A stretch of DNA of 15,583 bases. Origin: Clostridiales bacterium. Its GTDB lineage: Bacteria; Bacillota; Clostridia; Tissierellales; Sedimentibacteraceae. The stretch spans positions 40,170-55,752 of the forward strand of contig DNNJ01000028.1 of assembly GCA_003487955.1 (NCBI GenBank), in the 5' to 3' direction. The notes under the pieces were generated by a model that searched no databases, had not been told where the DNA came from, and saw only the letters and a program-made list of their open reading frames with translations. Positions 1-7,114 of this stretch are shown piece by piece. The position numbers and the translations under genes are program-made. How positions within the stretch are numbered: the stretch's first letter is position 1; each line of letters opens with the position of its first letter.

Positions 1-153
1 CTGCACAGTAAGATTCATATTTGTACCCGTATCACCGTCGGGAACAGGAAATACATTTAGTGAATCCACAATTGTTTTATTGTTTTCAAGGTTAATGGCA
101 GCTCCCAAAAGCATCTTTTTGAATTTGACATTATCTATGTACTTCATTAACAT
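1..153 (-). CDS. fakA: Fatty acid kinase / DAK phosphatase-domain protein, N-terminus only
   Basis: This is the first 51 codons of a gene that runs off the left edge. The translation contains [12 protein letters not shown], the signature of the Dak2 (DhaL-like) ATP-binding domain, where the aspartates coordinate Mg-ATP. It lies just downstream of yloU, as yloV/fakA does in Bacillus and many Clostridia. In characterised species FakA phosphorylates fatty acids presented by FakB for phospholipid synthesis; that role is inferred here from family and context. The start at 153 is chosen because AGGAGG lies 5 nt upstream; a second ATG two codons later (147) is less well spaced. The gene begins 13 nt after the yloU stop and is surely co-transcribed with it. 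Confidence 0.9.
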   Translation of the reverse strand, partial: MLMKYIDNVKFKKMLLGAAINLENNKTIVDSLNVFPVPDGDTGTNMNLTVQ

Positions 154-166
154 TTTAGCCTCCTGA

Positions 167-526
167 TTACTTTTGCACCCTTATACCTTGCACAAAAATA
201 TTTACATTTTCAACGCTTACTCCTGAAAAAGTTTCAACGCTGTATTTAATTCGAGAAATTACATTTTCTGCAACGACAGATATTTTAACTCCATATTGCA
301 ATACTATATATAAATCTATATTGATTTTATCTTCTTCAGTTGATGTAACTTTTATCCCTTTGGTTATCTGGTCTCTTTTCAGCAGTTCAAAAAAACCCTG
401 AGTTGCATTTCGAGAAGCCATGCCCACAACACCGTAACACTCCATTGCAGCTAAACCTGCAATTGCAGCTAAGGCCTGGTCGTCAATAGCTATACTTCCA
501 TTTTCATTAATTATCTTAACTGACAT
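167..526 (-). CDS. yloU: Asp23/Gls24 family envelope stress response protein (YloU-like)
   Basis: A 119-residue protein of the Asp23/Gls24 (DUF322) family. It opens with the typical stretch [27 protein letters not shown] and continues with alternating strands, ending in [10 protein letters not shown] as in family members. The length is typical of the short YloU type. The molecular role is not firmly known; staphylococcal Asp23 is membrane-associated and linked to cell-envelope stress. AGGAGG is correctly spaced before the ATG at 526, and a sigma-A-like promoter sits at 560-588, so this is the first gene of the yloU-fakA operon. The same pair occurs next to rpmB in Bacillus. The family call is confident, the physiological role is not. 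Confidence 0.9.
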   Translation of the reverse strand: MSVKIINENGSIAIDDQALAAIAGLAAMECYGVVGMASRNATQGFFELLKRDQITKGIKVTSTEEDKINIDLYIVLQYGVKISVVAENVISRIKYSVETFSGVSVENVNIFVQGIRVQK

Positions 527-559
527 TATTACCTCCTACTTTTATTCATTATTTAATAT

Positions 560-588
560 ATTATAACCCTTTTGTCATGAATTTACAA
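560..588 (-). promoter_or_regulatory. Sigma-A-type promoter of yloU-fakA
   Basis: Read on the minus strand: TTGTAA (588-583), 17-nt spacer, perfect TATAAT (565-560). Transcription should start near 553, giving a short leader before the yloU ribosome binding site at 531-537. Confidence 0.8.
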
Positions 589-610
589 TTATAATATGAA
601 TAATCGATTT

Positions 611-680
611 TCCCTATTTGGGGACATTCCTCAGTCTTAAACTCCGAAATGGGGTTAGGGATCTGTAGTCTCCGACAATT
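611..680. repeat. Palindromic, G-rich intergenic island (repeat-like)
   Basis: A block unlike its AT-rich surroundings lies between the divergent yloU and rpmB promoters. TCCCTA (611-616) is inverted as TAGGGA (656-661), with GGGGACATTCC following the left arm. GGGTTAGGG-ATCT at 652-664 recurs with one inserted base at 1548-1561. GGGGACATTCC-type sequences are common in small REP/MITE-like elements, but that link is from memory, not a search. It has no open frame. Confidence 0.35.
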
Positions 681-687
681 ATTATAC

Positions 688-732
688 TTGTTAAAATTAA
701 ATATTGCAATATTTAATTATTAATGTTAAAAT
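688..732 (+). promoter_or_regulatory. Candidate promoter region of rpmB (two overlapping options)
   Basis: Option one is TTGTTA (688-693), 18-nt spacer, TTTAAT (712-717). Option two is TTGCAA (704-709), 17-nt spacer, TAAAAT (727-732). Both are moderate matches to the sigma-A consensus, and the sequence does not decide between them. rpmB must have its own promoter because the gene on its left is divergent. Confidence 0.45.
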
Positions 733-790
733 GATGAAGTTCAAATAATAAGACTATGTATTATGTTATATATAAATGGGAGGTGGAATT

Positions 791-982
791 ATGGCAAAGT
801 ATTGTGAAGTATGCGGAAAAGGAACTATATCAGGACACAGCATAACGCATTCCGATAGAAAAATAAAAAGAACATGGAAACCAAACGTAAAAACAATCAC
901 GGTTATGGAAGACGGAAAAACTTCAAGAAAAACAGTTTGTACAAGATGTATTAGAGCAGGAAAAATACAACGTGCTATTTAA
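791..982 (+). CDS. rpmB: 50S ribosomal protein L28, zinc-binding (C+) form
   Basis: A 63-residue L28 of the large ribosomal subunit. It has the canonical MAKYCEVCGKG start and the basic core HSDRKIKRTWKPN. Cysteine pairs at 5/8 and 50/53 form the four-Cys zinc site of the C+ version; zinc-free L28 paralogues lack these. The start at 791 is chosen because GGGAGGTGG ends 4 nt upstream and MAKxC is the family N-terminus; an upstream in-frame ATG at 776 would overlap that ribosome binding site. The gene stands alone on the plus strand between minus-strand genes, with its own promoter region and terminator. As I recall, rpmB is also oriented against its neighbours at this locus in Bacillus. Confidence 0.97.
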   Translation: MAKYCEVCGKGTISGHSITHSDRKIKRTWKPNVKTITVMEDGKTSRKTVCTRCIRAGKIQRAI

Positions 983-1000
983 GCACATTAGTATTATTAA

Positions 1001-1027
1001 AATAGTGGCTAAAGCCATTATTTTTTT
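1001..1027 (+). terminator. Rho-independent terminator of rpmB
   Basis: A 9-bp stem (1001-1009 with 1014-1022, one G-U pair) closes a TAAA loop, and its right arm runs into a 7-T tract (1021-1027). It begins 18 nt after the rpmB stop. The reverse strand has only a weak T-rich tail, so bidirectional use for the convergent 1051-1248 gene is possible but not clear. Confidence 0.85.
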
Positions 1028-1050
1028 GTGTCCCTCTTCCTTTACCTTCC

Positions 1051-1248
1051 TTACAACAACCTAAATAATGTACTTCCCAATATTATCAATAATATTCCCA
1101 AAATAAACAACCATACTTTAACAGGCAGCATTTGAACTATTATGATTGCTCCTATAATAGCAATCATAAGACCTAATATTTCAGTGAATTTAAAAAATGA
1201 TGGTTTGTTAACAGGATTGCATTTCTTTTTATGCTTAAAGTAATTCAT
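1051..1248 (-). CDS. Small two-helix membrane protein, unknown function
   Basis: A 65-residue protein I cannot assign to a named family. A basic N-terminus (MNYFKHKKKCNPVNK) is followed by two hydrophobic helices, roughly residues 22-40 (LGLMIAIIGAIIIVQML) and 45-62 (VWLFILGILLIILGSTLF). These are joined by a very short turn at Pro-Val-Lys, which suggests a membrane hairpin. The start at 1248 is chosen because AAGGGGG (1254-1260) lies 5 nt upstream; the longer frame from 1269 would run through that site. It lies between rpmB and asnS, roughly where Bacillus carries the 26-residue spoVM. It is not SpoVM-like in length or sequence. It converges on rpmB and lies downstream of the asnS terminator, so it needs its own promoter, which I could not pin down. 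Confidence 0.7.
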   Translation of the reverse strand: MNYFKHKKKCNPVNKPSFFKFTEILGLMIAIIGAIIIVQMLPVKVWLFILGILLIILGSTLFRLL

Positions 1249-1307
1249 AGTATCCCCCTTAAGAACCAAGATAGAACTTGCACTATTAATATATTCTATT
1301 CAAGCAG

Positions 1308-1341
1308 AAAAAAAAGATACAAAGAAATTTTCTTTGTATCT
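1308..1341 (-). terminator. Rho-independent terminator of the rsmB-asnS operon
   Basis: AGATACAAAGAAA (1315-1327) is a perfect inverted copy of 1329-1341, giving a stem of about 12 bp with a 3-nt loop. On the minus strand it is followed by eight T (complement of A at 1308-1315). The opposite strand has no T tract, so the signal is directional. It lies about 220 nt beyond the asnS stop. Confidence 0.9.
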
Positions 1342-1381
1342 ATCTTGTCACCATTCATAGTATCCTAAGGAAAAATGATAA

Positions 1382-1548
1382 AAATGCGAGCGAACATTTG
1401 CAGGACACGACTATAAGAGGTGGGTCACACCTCTGTTGTAGGGCGCAGTCTCATTCACCAATGTTTCTGCCCCCGTTGGTCGCAAACATTGGGAATTCGT
1501 TGCGAATAACCTACCGCTATTTTTCTCTCCCTCCGGTCAGAAAAATAG
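1382..1548. repeat. Chain of adjacent hairpins in the asnS 3' untranslated region
   Basis: Inverted repeats follow one another in a GC-richer block. AAATG/CATTT is at 1382-1399 (weak). AGAGGTG/CACCTCT is at 1416-1434 with a 5-nt loop. CCAATGTTT/AAACATTGG is at 1458-1492 with a 17-nt loop. ATTCG/CGAAT is at 1495-1507 with a 3-nt loop. CTATTTTTCT/AGAAAAATAG is at 1517-1548 with a 12-nt loop. All arms listed are perfect. The two larger loops resemble each other (C-rich, then GG(T)TC) although their stems do not. No convincing coding frame is present. It is probably a composite of small palindromic repeats. Confidence 0.6.
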
Positions 1549-1560
1549 GGTTAGGGCATC

Positions 1561-2943
1561 TTAGAACTCTGCGTTTTTGGGGGTTCTTGGGAATGGTATT
1601 ACATCTCTTATGTTGCTCATGCCTGTCAAATACATTATAAGCCTTTCAAAACCAAGTCCATATCCTGAGTGTTTAACACCGCCGTACTTCCTTAATTCCA
1701 AGTACCACCACATATTATCTTTGTGCACTCCCATTTCATCCATTCGCTTTTCAAGAAATTCAAGTCTTTCTTCTCTTTGGCTGCCGCCTATTAATTCGCC
1801 TATCCCGGGAACCAATAAGTCCATTGCAGCCACAGTTTTATTATCTTCATTCATCCGCATATAAAATGCCTTGATTTCTTTAGGATAATTAACTGCAAAT
1901 ACAGGACGCTTAAATATTTTTTCCGACAAATATCTTTCATGCTCAGTCTGAATATCTGTCCCCCATTTAACCGGATATTCAAAGTTATCATTGTTTTTCA
2001 TTAAAATATCTATGGCTTCTGTGTATGATACTCTTCCAAACTCTGAATTCACCACATTGTCAAGTTTTTCTAAAAGTCCTTTTTCAACAAAGTTATTGAA
2101 AAACTCCATTTCTTCCCTGGCATTTTCCATTACGTAATTAACAACATATTTAACCATATCCTCTGCCAGCTCCATGTTATCATTTATGTCGGCAAATGCA
2201 ATTTCAGGCTCAATCATCCAAAATTCGGAAGCATGCCTTGCAGTATTTGAATTTTCAGCCCTGAACGTAGGTCCGAAAGTATAGGTTTTCTTAAATGCCA
2301 AAGCGAAAATCTCAGCTTCTAACTGTCCGCTGACTGTAAGGTATGCAGGCCTTCCGAAAAAGTCCTTTGTATTATCTATTTTCCCTTCAACCTTTTCAAT
2401 ATTATCCAAATTAAGCGTTGTAACTCTGAACATTTCGCCTGCACCCTCTGCATCTGAAGCAGTGATTATGGGCGGATGTGCATAGATAAATCCTCTCTCA
2501 GTGAAAAATTTATGAATAGCATATGCAGCCAAACTCCTTACGCGGAAAACCGCTGAAAAAGTATTGGTACGAGGTCTCAAGTGTGCAATTGTTCTTAAAT
2601 ATTCCATTGAATGGCGTTTCTTCTGTAAAGGATAACTTGGATCTGATGGAGCTTCTTGTTCTATTTCGGTCGCCTTGATTTCAAAAGGCTGCTTTGCTTC
2701 AGGAGTTAAAACCAAATTCCCTTTTACCGTAATTGCACTGCCTGTTGAAAATTTTTTTACTTCTTCAAAATTACTTAAGTTGTTTTCAAAAACAACCTGC
2801 ACATTTTTAAAAAATGTTCCATCATTTAATTCTATGAATCCAAAATTCTTGGAATCTCTTATGGTTCTTATCCAGCCCTCTATACGGACTCCCTTGTAAT
2901 TTTCAGGCGATAAAAATATATCCCTTGTATCCGTTGTTTTCAT
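1561..2943 (-). CDS. asnS: Asparaginyl-tRNA synthetase (class IIb)
   Basis: A 460-residue cytoplasmic enzyme that charges tRNA-Asn with asparagine; bacterial AsnS is normally about 465 residues, so it is full length. An N-terminal OB-fold anticodon-binding domain (about 19-97) is followed by the class II catalytic core. Motif 2 is [11 protein letters not shown] (227-237) with the AsnS-type context FWMIEPE (241-247), and motif 3 is GLGFERL (429-435). The end, [13 protein letters not shown], is the typical AsnS terminus. AGGAGGGC sits just before the ATG, and the gene begins 11 nt after thiN, making it the last gene of the long operon. Its presence here, rather than spoVM as in Bacillus, is a lineage-specific feature. 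I see no T-box upstream, consistent with read-through from the operon promoter. Confidence 0.97.
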   Translation of the reverse strand: MKTTDTRDIFLSPENYKGVRIEGWIRTIRDSKNFGFIELNDGTFFKNVQVVFENNLSNFEEVKKFSTGSAITVKGNLVLTPEAKQPFEIKATEIEQEAPSDPSYPLQKKRHSMEYLRTIAHLRPRTNTFSAVFRVRSLAAYAIHKFFTERGFIYAHPPIITASDAEGAGEMFRVTTLNLDNIEKVEGKIDNTKDFFGRPAYLTVSGQLEAEIFALAFKKTYTFGPTFRAENSNTARHASEFWMIEPEIAFADINDNMELAEDMVKYVVNYVMENAREEMEFFNNFVEKGLLEKLDNVVNSEFGRVSYTEAIDILMKNNDNFEYPVKWGTDIQTEHERYLSEKIFKRPVFAVNYPKEIKAFYMRMNEDNKTVAAMDLLVPGIGELIGGSQREERLEFLEKRMDEMGVHKDNMWWYLELRKYGGVKHSGYGLGFERLIMYLTGMSNIRDVIPFPRTPKNAEF

Positions 2944-2954
2944 ATGCCCTCCTG

Positions 2955-3590
2955 CTAATCCTTTGATATAATTACTATGGCTGTTCCTTTTCTTAATGTT
3001 ATTCTTCCCTTATTGTCTTTTATTTGATTGCTGATACATAGAGTTGAGCCTCTCTGCACATTAACATTGTCAAGATTATATTTGAATCCTTCTAAATATA
3101 GTCCCTGAATGTATTCTGTAACAGGGATTATTGATATGTAATAACCCTCTTTGTATTCTATAAACAGCTCCGCATTATCGGAAATAATTTTCATTTCATT
3201 ATTGTTGTCAATTATTGAAATATTAACGCCGTCTTTGTAATATTTCTCCATAAGCAAAATGTTGCCCAATGTATGGTCTAATCTTGTTCCGGATGCACCC
3301 GTGAGTATTATGTTGTTATATCCTTTGGAAACAGCAAATTCAACAGCTAATTCCATGTCCGTAAAATCCTTTTCAGAAGGAAATTTTTCAACGGGTATTT
3401 TGTTTTCATATTGTTTTAGAACATTAAGAGCTACGGAATCAAAATCTCCGATTATTATATCAGGAGTTATTCCATAATTCTTGACTTTTTCAAGACCTCC
3501 ATCCGCACATATTACATAATCATACTTAAGATTTTCTATTATACTTTTATGGACTTCTTCTCCGTTACCAACTATTAATGCTGTTTTCAT
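2955..3590 (-). CDS. thiN: Thiamine pyrophosphokinase
   Basis: A 211-residue enzyme that transfers pyrophosphate from ATP to thiamine, giving the cofactor thiamine diphosphate. The hallmark motifs are all present: ADGG (29-32), [10 protein letters not shown] (43-52, acidic metal site), EKDFTD (73-78) and GTRLDH (101-106). The C-terminal part is the beta-rich thiamine-binding domain. Length matches the bacterial ThiN/YloS type (about 210-215). The start overlaps the rpe stop as ATGA (3587-3590), indicating translational coupling. The rpe-thiN adjacency is the standard Firmicute arrangement; Rpe belongs to the pathway containing the thiamine-diphosphate enzyme transketolase, which offers a loose functional link (inference). 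Confidence 0.96.
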   Translation of the reverse strand: MKTALIVGNGEEVHKSIIENLKYDYVICADGGLEKVKNYGITPDIIIGDFDSVALNVLKQYENKIPVEKFPSEKDFTDMELAVEFAVSKGYNNIILTGASGTRLDHTLGNILLMEKYYKDGVNISIIDNNNEMKIISDNAELFIEYKEGYYISIIPVTEYIQGLYLEGFKYNLDNVNVQRGSTLCISNQIKDNKGRITLRKGTAIVIISKD

Positions 3591-4243
3591 GACATGATTT
3601 CCTTAAATTTCCTTGTTTCTAAAACAATATCCTCTGAATGGTAAATTGCAGAGCCTGCAACTATAACATTTGCACCCCAGCTTAATACTTCTTTTAAATT
3701 TGAGGAATTCACCCCTCCGTCAATTTCAATGTCAATATCCAAATTGTGTTTATTTAATAATTGTTGTAAATCATAAAATTTGTATTTGACATTTTCTATG
3801 AGACTTTGGCCTCCAAAACCGGGATTTACACTCATTAACAAAACCATATCCACATCCTTTATAATTTCATTTAAAACAGCTATGGGCGTGGCAGGATTCA
3901 ATGATACCCCTGCTTTTAAGCCGTATGATTTTATTTTTTGGATAGTTCTGTGAAGATGTACGGATGCTTCCTGATGCACAGTAATTATATCTGCTCCTGC
4001 CTTGTAAAAATCCCCGATAAAATTATCAGGAGCCTCAATCATAAGATGCACATCAAATATAATGTCAGTTGTTTTTCTTAAACTTTCTACAACATCAGGT
4101 CCTATTGTAATGTTGGGAACGAAATGTCCATCCATTACATCTATATGTATGTAATCTGCTCCACCTTCTTCCACAAACCTTATAGCTTTCCCTAAATTTG
4201 AAAAGTCGGCAGATAATATTGAAGGGGCTAACTTGTTTTTCAT
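3587..4243 (-). CDS. rpe: Ribulose-phosphate 3-epimerase
   Basis: A 218-residue TIM-barrel enzyme interconverting ribulose 5-phosphate and xylulose 5-phosphate in the pentose phosphate pathway. It starts with the family sequence LAPSILSADFSNLG. It carries HIDVMDGHFVPNITIG (33-48) with metal ligand His33 and catalytic Asp35, His66 in FDVHLMIE, the flexible loop MSVNPGFGGQ (137-146), and the second catalytic acid Asp175 in EIDGGVN. The length is normal. AGGAGG lies 5 nt before the ATG and partly overlaps the rsgA stop region, so rsgA and rpe are tightly linked; thiN overlaps the other end by 4 nt. Confidence 0.97.
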   Translation of the reverse strand: MKNKLAPSILSADFSNLGKAIRFVEEGGADYIHIDVMDGHFVPNITIGPDVVESLRKTTDIIFDVHLMIEAPDNFIGDFYKAGADIITVHQEASVHLHRTIQKIKSYGLKAGVSLNPATPIAVLNEIIKDVDMVLLMSVNPGFGGQSLIENVKYKFYDLQQLLNKHNLDIDIEIDGGVNSSNLKEVLSWGANVIVAGSAIYHSEDIVLETRKFKEIMS

Positions 4244-4253
4244 CTTTTCCTCC

Positions 4254-5132
4254 TTAATAAGGCTTACTTTCTTTTATTTGCTCTAAAAGCCTTATATAGT
4301 TATTATACCTCTCTTCGCTGATTAGCTCATTATTTACTGCTTCTTTTATTACACAGTCGGGCTCTTTGTAATGAAGGCAGTCTAAAAACTTGCAGCCTTC
4401 ATCATATTTTACTATTTCAGGATAATAAGTTTTAAGGGAATATTCATCGATTCCTTCCAATTCAAATGAACTGAACCCAGGCGTGTCAACTGCATATCCT
4501 CCAAAGCTTAATTTAAAAATTTCGGCATGCCGAGTGGTATGTTTTCCCCTCTTTAACTTTTCGCTGAGCTCGCCGGTTTCCAAATAAAAGCCCGGCTCTA
4601 TAGCATTCATTAAGGATGATTTTCCAACACCTGATGGGCCGGAAAACACATTCAATTTATCTTTTAGTATATATTTTAGCTCCTGAAGGGAATCCTTGTC
4701 ATATTTACTGGTAAAAATTATTTTATAATCGGTATTTTTATATATACTAAGTATATTTTCTTTTTGTGCTTCATTTGATAAATCAGACTTATTTATGCAA
4801 ATAACAGGCTCTAAATTGTTTGAGCTTGCTGCAATCAAAAGTTTATCCAAAAGCAAAAAGCTTGGCTCCGGTTTTATTACAGAGAAAATTATTATTAGCT
4901 GCTCGGCATTGGCAATGGGAGGTCTCTTAATTTCGCTTGTTCTCTCCTTTATTTCTTCAATATAGCCCGCATCTTCATCTTCCTCTGTAATTCTTATAAA
5001 AACTTTGTCTCCTACCAAAGGTTTGATATTCTTAAGTCTGAACAAGCCTCTTGCTCTGCATTCAATTATCTTGCTGCCGGTATCAACATAATAATTTCCC
5101 CCTACACCCTTTGTTATGATTCCCTCAATCAT
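4254..5132 (-). CDS. rsgA: Small ribosomal subunit biogenesis GTPase RsgA
   Basis: A 292-residue circularly permuted GTPase that binds the late-stage 30S subunit and checks its maturation. Domain order is an N-terminal OB-fold (about 1-65), then the permuted G domain with G4 NKSD (114-117) ahead of G1 GPSGVGKSS (165-173), a GKHTTR switch region (196-201) and G3 DTPG (216-219). A C-terminal zinc site Cys247, Cys252, His254, Cys260 (C-x4-C-x-H-x5-C) follows. This order is diagnostic for RsgA/YloQ. The gene begins 14 nt after prkC, with AAGGAG before the ATG. In Bacillus the corresponding kinase PrkC phosphorylates this GTPase (known there, only inferred here). Confidence 0.97.
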   Translation of the reverse strand: MIEGIITKGVGGNYYVDTGSKIIECRARGLFRLKNIKPLVGDKVFIRITEEDEDAGYIEEIKERTSEIKRPPIANAEQLIIIFSVIKPEPSFLLLDKLLIAASSNNLEPVICINKSDLSNEAQKENILSIYKNTDYKIIFTSKYDKDSLQELKYILKDKLNVFSGPSGVGKSSLMNAIEPGFYLETGELSEKLKRGKHTTRHAEIFKLSFGGYAVDTPGFSSFELEGIDEYSLKTYYPEIVKYDEGCKFLDCLHYKEPDCVIKEAVNNELISEERYNNYIRLLEQIKESKPY

Positions 5133-5146
5133 CTAGGACTCCTTTT

Positions 5147-7114
5147 TTATTCAAATGTTATCTCAACCCTGTCATATAATTCATTGTCAATATATATTTC
5201 AAATATTCCTGTTCCTGTTCCCTTAACATTTACTAATATATTTCCTTCTGAAGTGTCTACTTCCTCTGAGTATACAACTTCGCGACCGTCCAAGGCGATT
5301 CTTTGAATAACTACTGCCACTTTATCCCTGTCCGCAGGAAGAGATATTGCCAATGGGAATACTCCTTCTTCCGGTGCAGGTTCAACAGGTTCTTCGTTTT
5401 CAGGTTTTCCTGAGCTTACAGTAAGCCAAATTGATGTTCCTTGCTCCACATCTAGACCGGCTGTTACACTTTGTCTCATTACCAAACCCTCTGCTATTTC
5501 TTCGCTTGGCTCTTCATTTACCTGCCCTACTGCAAGACCGTGCTGAACAATTGAAAGCTTTGCAGTTTCCAAATTAATATTTAATACATTGGGCATTTTT
5601 ACATATATTATCTTCGGTCCTATGCTTACAACATAGTTTACTTTATCATTTTCTTTTGCAGGTGTATTTGCTGCCGGATACTGATCAATTATTTGCCCTG
5701 CCAAATATGTGTCAGAATTCTCTTCTGTTGCTTCTCCTTCTGAAAGACCTGCTTCTCCAAGAATGCTTCCTATCTCTATAGCATATCTGCCCAGTAAATT
5801 AGGAACAACTATTTCCTTTTCCCCCCTGCTTATAACTACTTCTACCGGGTAATTTTCTTTAACCTTTGCTCCTTCATCCACACTTTGTTCCATTACATGA
5901 CCTTCATCGTATTCTTTAGAATACTCTCTCTTTGAAACCTTGAAAACTAAACCTAAATCTTCTATGAGATTCTTAGCTTCCTCTTCACTTCTTCCCAACA
6001 AATCCGGCACCGGAACTTCAGGCACATACATGAATGATTTAAATAAAATTACCCCGCCGATTACAGCTATTACTAAAGCACTTATAATTGCCGCTATGGT
6101 AATTTTTTTATTATTACTGCTCTTTTCATCATTTTCATCATCCATATCACCGCTAAAAAAGCTTTTAAATGCACTGCTGGAATTTTCATCAATTAAATCT
6201 ATATTTATCACATTTTCTTCTACATCATTAAGGGCAGGAATTTCAATAGTAGGCGAATCTATTATTTCCATTTCGTCTTTTACAGGTTCAATATTACCAT
6301 TTAATGCATTCAGCTTTTTCAGCAGTTCATCAATGTTTTGGAATCTGAAGCTTTGATGCTTTTCAAGACATTTCATAATAATATCTTCGTATTTCTTAGA
6401 TATTTTAACACTTTTCACCCTTTTAGAAGGCAGCACAGGTTTTTCCTGAATTTGTTTCATGGCTACCGAAATATGGTTATCCGCGTCAAAAGGAAGAGTA
6501 CCTGTTATCATCTCATACATTACAATTCCCAATGAATAAATATCTGATTTTTCATCAACATATCCTCCTCTTGCCTGTTCCGGAGAAAAGTAATGAACTG
6601 AGCCGATAACATTAGAAGTGTTGTTTATGGTAGAACTTGTCGACGCTCTTGCAATACCGAAGTCAGTAACCTTTGCGGTTCCGTCTTCAGTAATAAGTAT
6701 GTTGTGTGGCTTAATGTCCCTGTGTACTATATTGTGTGAATGAGCATGTTTTAAAGCTTCTGCCACCTGCCTTGAAATTTTCACCGCTTCCTTCTCACTC
6801 AGTCTGGTTTTCTTTTTAATATAGTTTTTTAAGGTTTCTCCTTTAACATATTCCATGACTATATAATAAGTTTCATCTTCAAATCCTGTGTCATAAATAT
6901 TTACAATATTAGGATGGGTGAGACTTGCTGCCGATAAGGATTCCTGTTTGAAGTTATCAACAAAATCAGAATCCTGAGTTAATTCATCCCTTAAAATTTT
7001 TATAGCTACAAAGCGGTTTAATACATTGCATTTAGCCTTGTATACATTTGACATTCCGCCCCCGCCGATTTTTTCTATTATTTCATACCTGTGTGCTAGT
7101 ATTCTACCTATCAT
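5147..7114 (-). CDS. prkC: Membrane PASTA-domain serine/threonine protein kinase
   Basis: A 655-residue transmembrane Hanks-type kinase that senses cell-wall fragments or lipid II through external PASTA domains. Kinase domain about 10-270: glycine loop GGGGMSNVY (17-25), Lys39, Glu58, catalytic HRDIKPHN (131-138), DFG (151-153), a Ser/Thr-rich activation loop (158-174) and SPEQ (177-180). An acidic juxtamembrane segment precedes one helix (about 338-360). Three PASTA repeats follow (about 364-431, 433-499, 503-569), then a Pro/Glu-rich linker and a beta-rich C-terminal domain of about 70 residues that I do not recognise. The ATG at 7114 is preferred over an in-frame GTG at 7123 because AGAGG lies 8 nt upstream and GTG overlaps that site. 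It overlaps the stp end by 11 nt, so kinase and phosphatase are coupled. Confidence 0.96.
   Translation of the reverse strand: MIGRILAHRYEIIEKIGGGGMSNVYKAKCNVLNRFVAIKILRDELTQDSDFVDNFKQESLSAASLTHPNIVNIYDTGFEDETYYIVMEYVKGETLKNYIKKKTRLSEKEAVKISRQVAEALKHAHSHNIVHRDIKPHNILITEDGTAKVTDFGIARASTSSTINNTSNVIGSVHYFSPEQARGGYVDEKSDIYSLGIVMYEMITGTLPFDADNHISVAMKQIQEKPVLPSKRVKSVKISKKYEDIIMKCLEKHQSFRFQNIDELLKKLNALNGNIEPVKDEMEIIDSPTIEIPALNDVEENVINIDLIDENSSSAFKSFFSGDMDDENDEKSSNNKKITIAAIISALVIAVIGGVILFKSFMYVPEVPVPDLLGRSEEEAKNLIEDLGLVFKVSKREYSKEYDEGHVMEQSVDEGAKVKENYPVEVVISRGEKEIVVPNLLGRYAIEIGSILGEAGLSEGEATEENSDTYLAGQIIDQYPAANTPAKENDKVNYVVSIGPKIIYVKMPNVLNINLETAKLSIVQHGLAVGQVNEEPSEEIAEGLVMRQSVTAGLDVEQGTSIWLTVSSGKPENEEPVEPAPEEGVFPLAISLPADRDKVAVVIQRIALDGREVVYSEEVDTSEGNILVNVKGTGTGIFEIYIDNELYDRVEITFE

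Noticed and set aside
983..1560. Possible spoVM between rpmB and asnS, as in Bacillus.
   Set aside because: No 26-residue amphipathic peptide with a KLPKFL-like sequence is found in any frame; only the 65-residue two-helix protein is there.
1398..1864. Plus-strand open frames across the asnS 3' UTR and the asnS C-terminus.
   Set aside because: They run through the hairpin chain or lie antisense to asnS, have no ribosome binding site, and read as low-quality Ser/Leu/Pro-rich protein.
2944..2954. T-box riboswitch controlling asnS.
   Set aside because: There are only 11 nt between thiN and asnS, with no room for a T-box; the operon leader at 10300-10383 also lacks T-box elements.
5940..6535. 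Plus-strand frames antisense to prkC, including one with a hydrophobic stretch.
   Set aside because: They are mirror frames of the PrkC membrane and juxtamembrane region; the minus strand encodes a complete kinase with all motifs.
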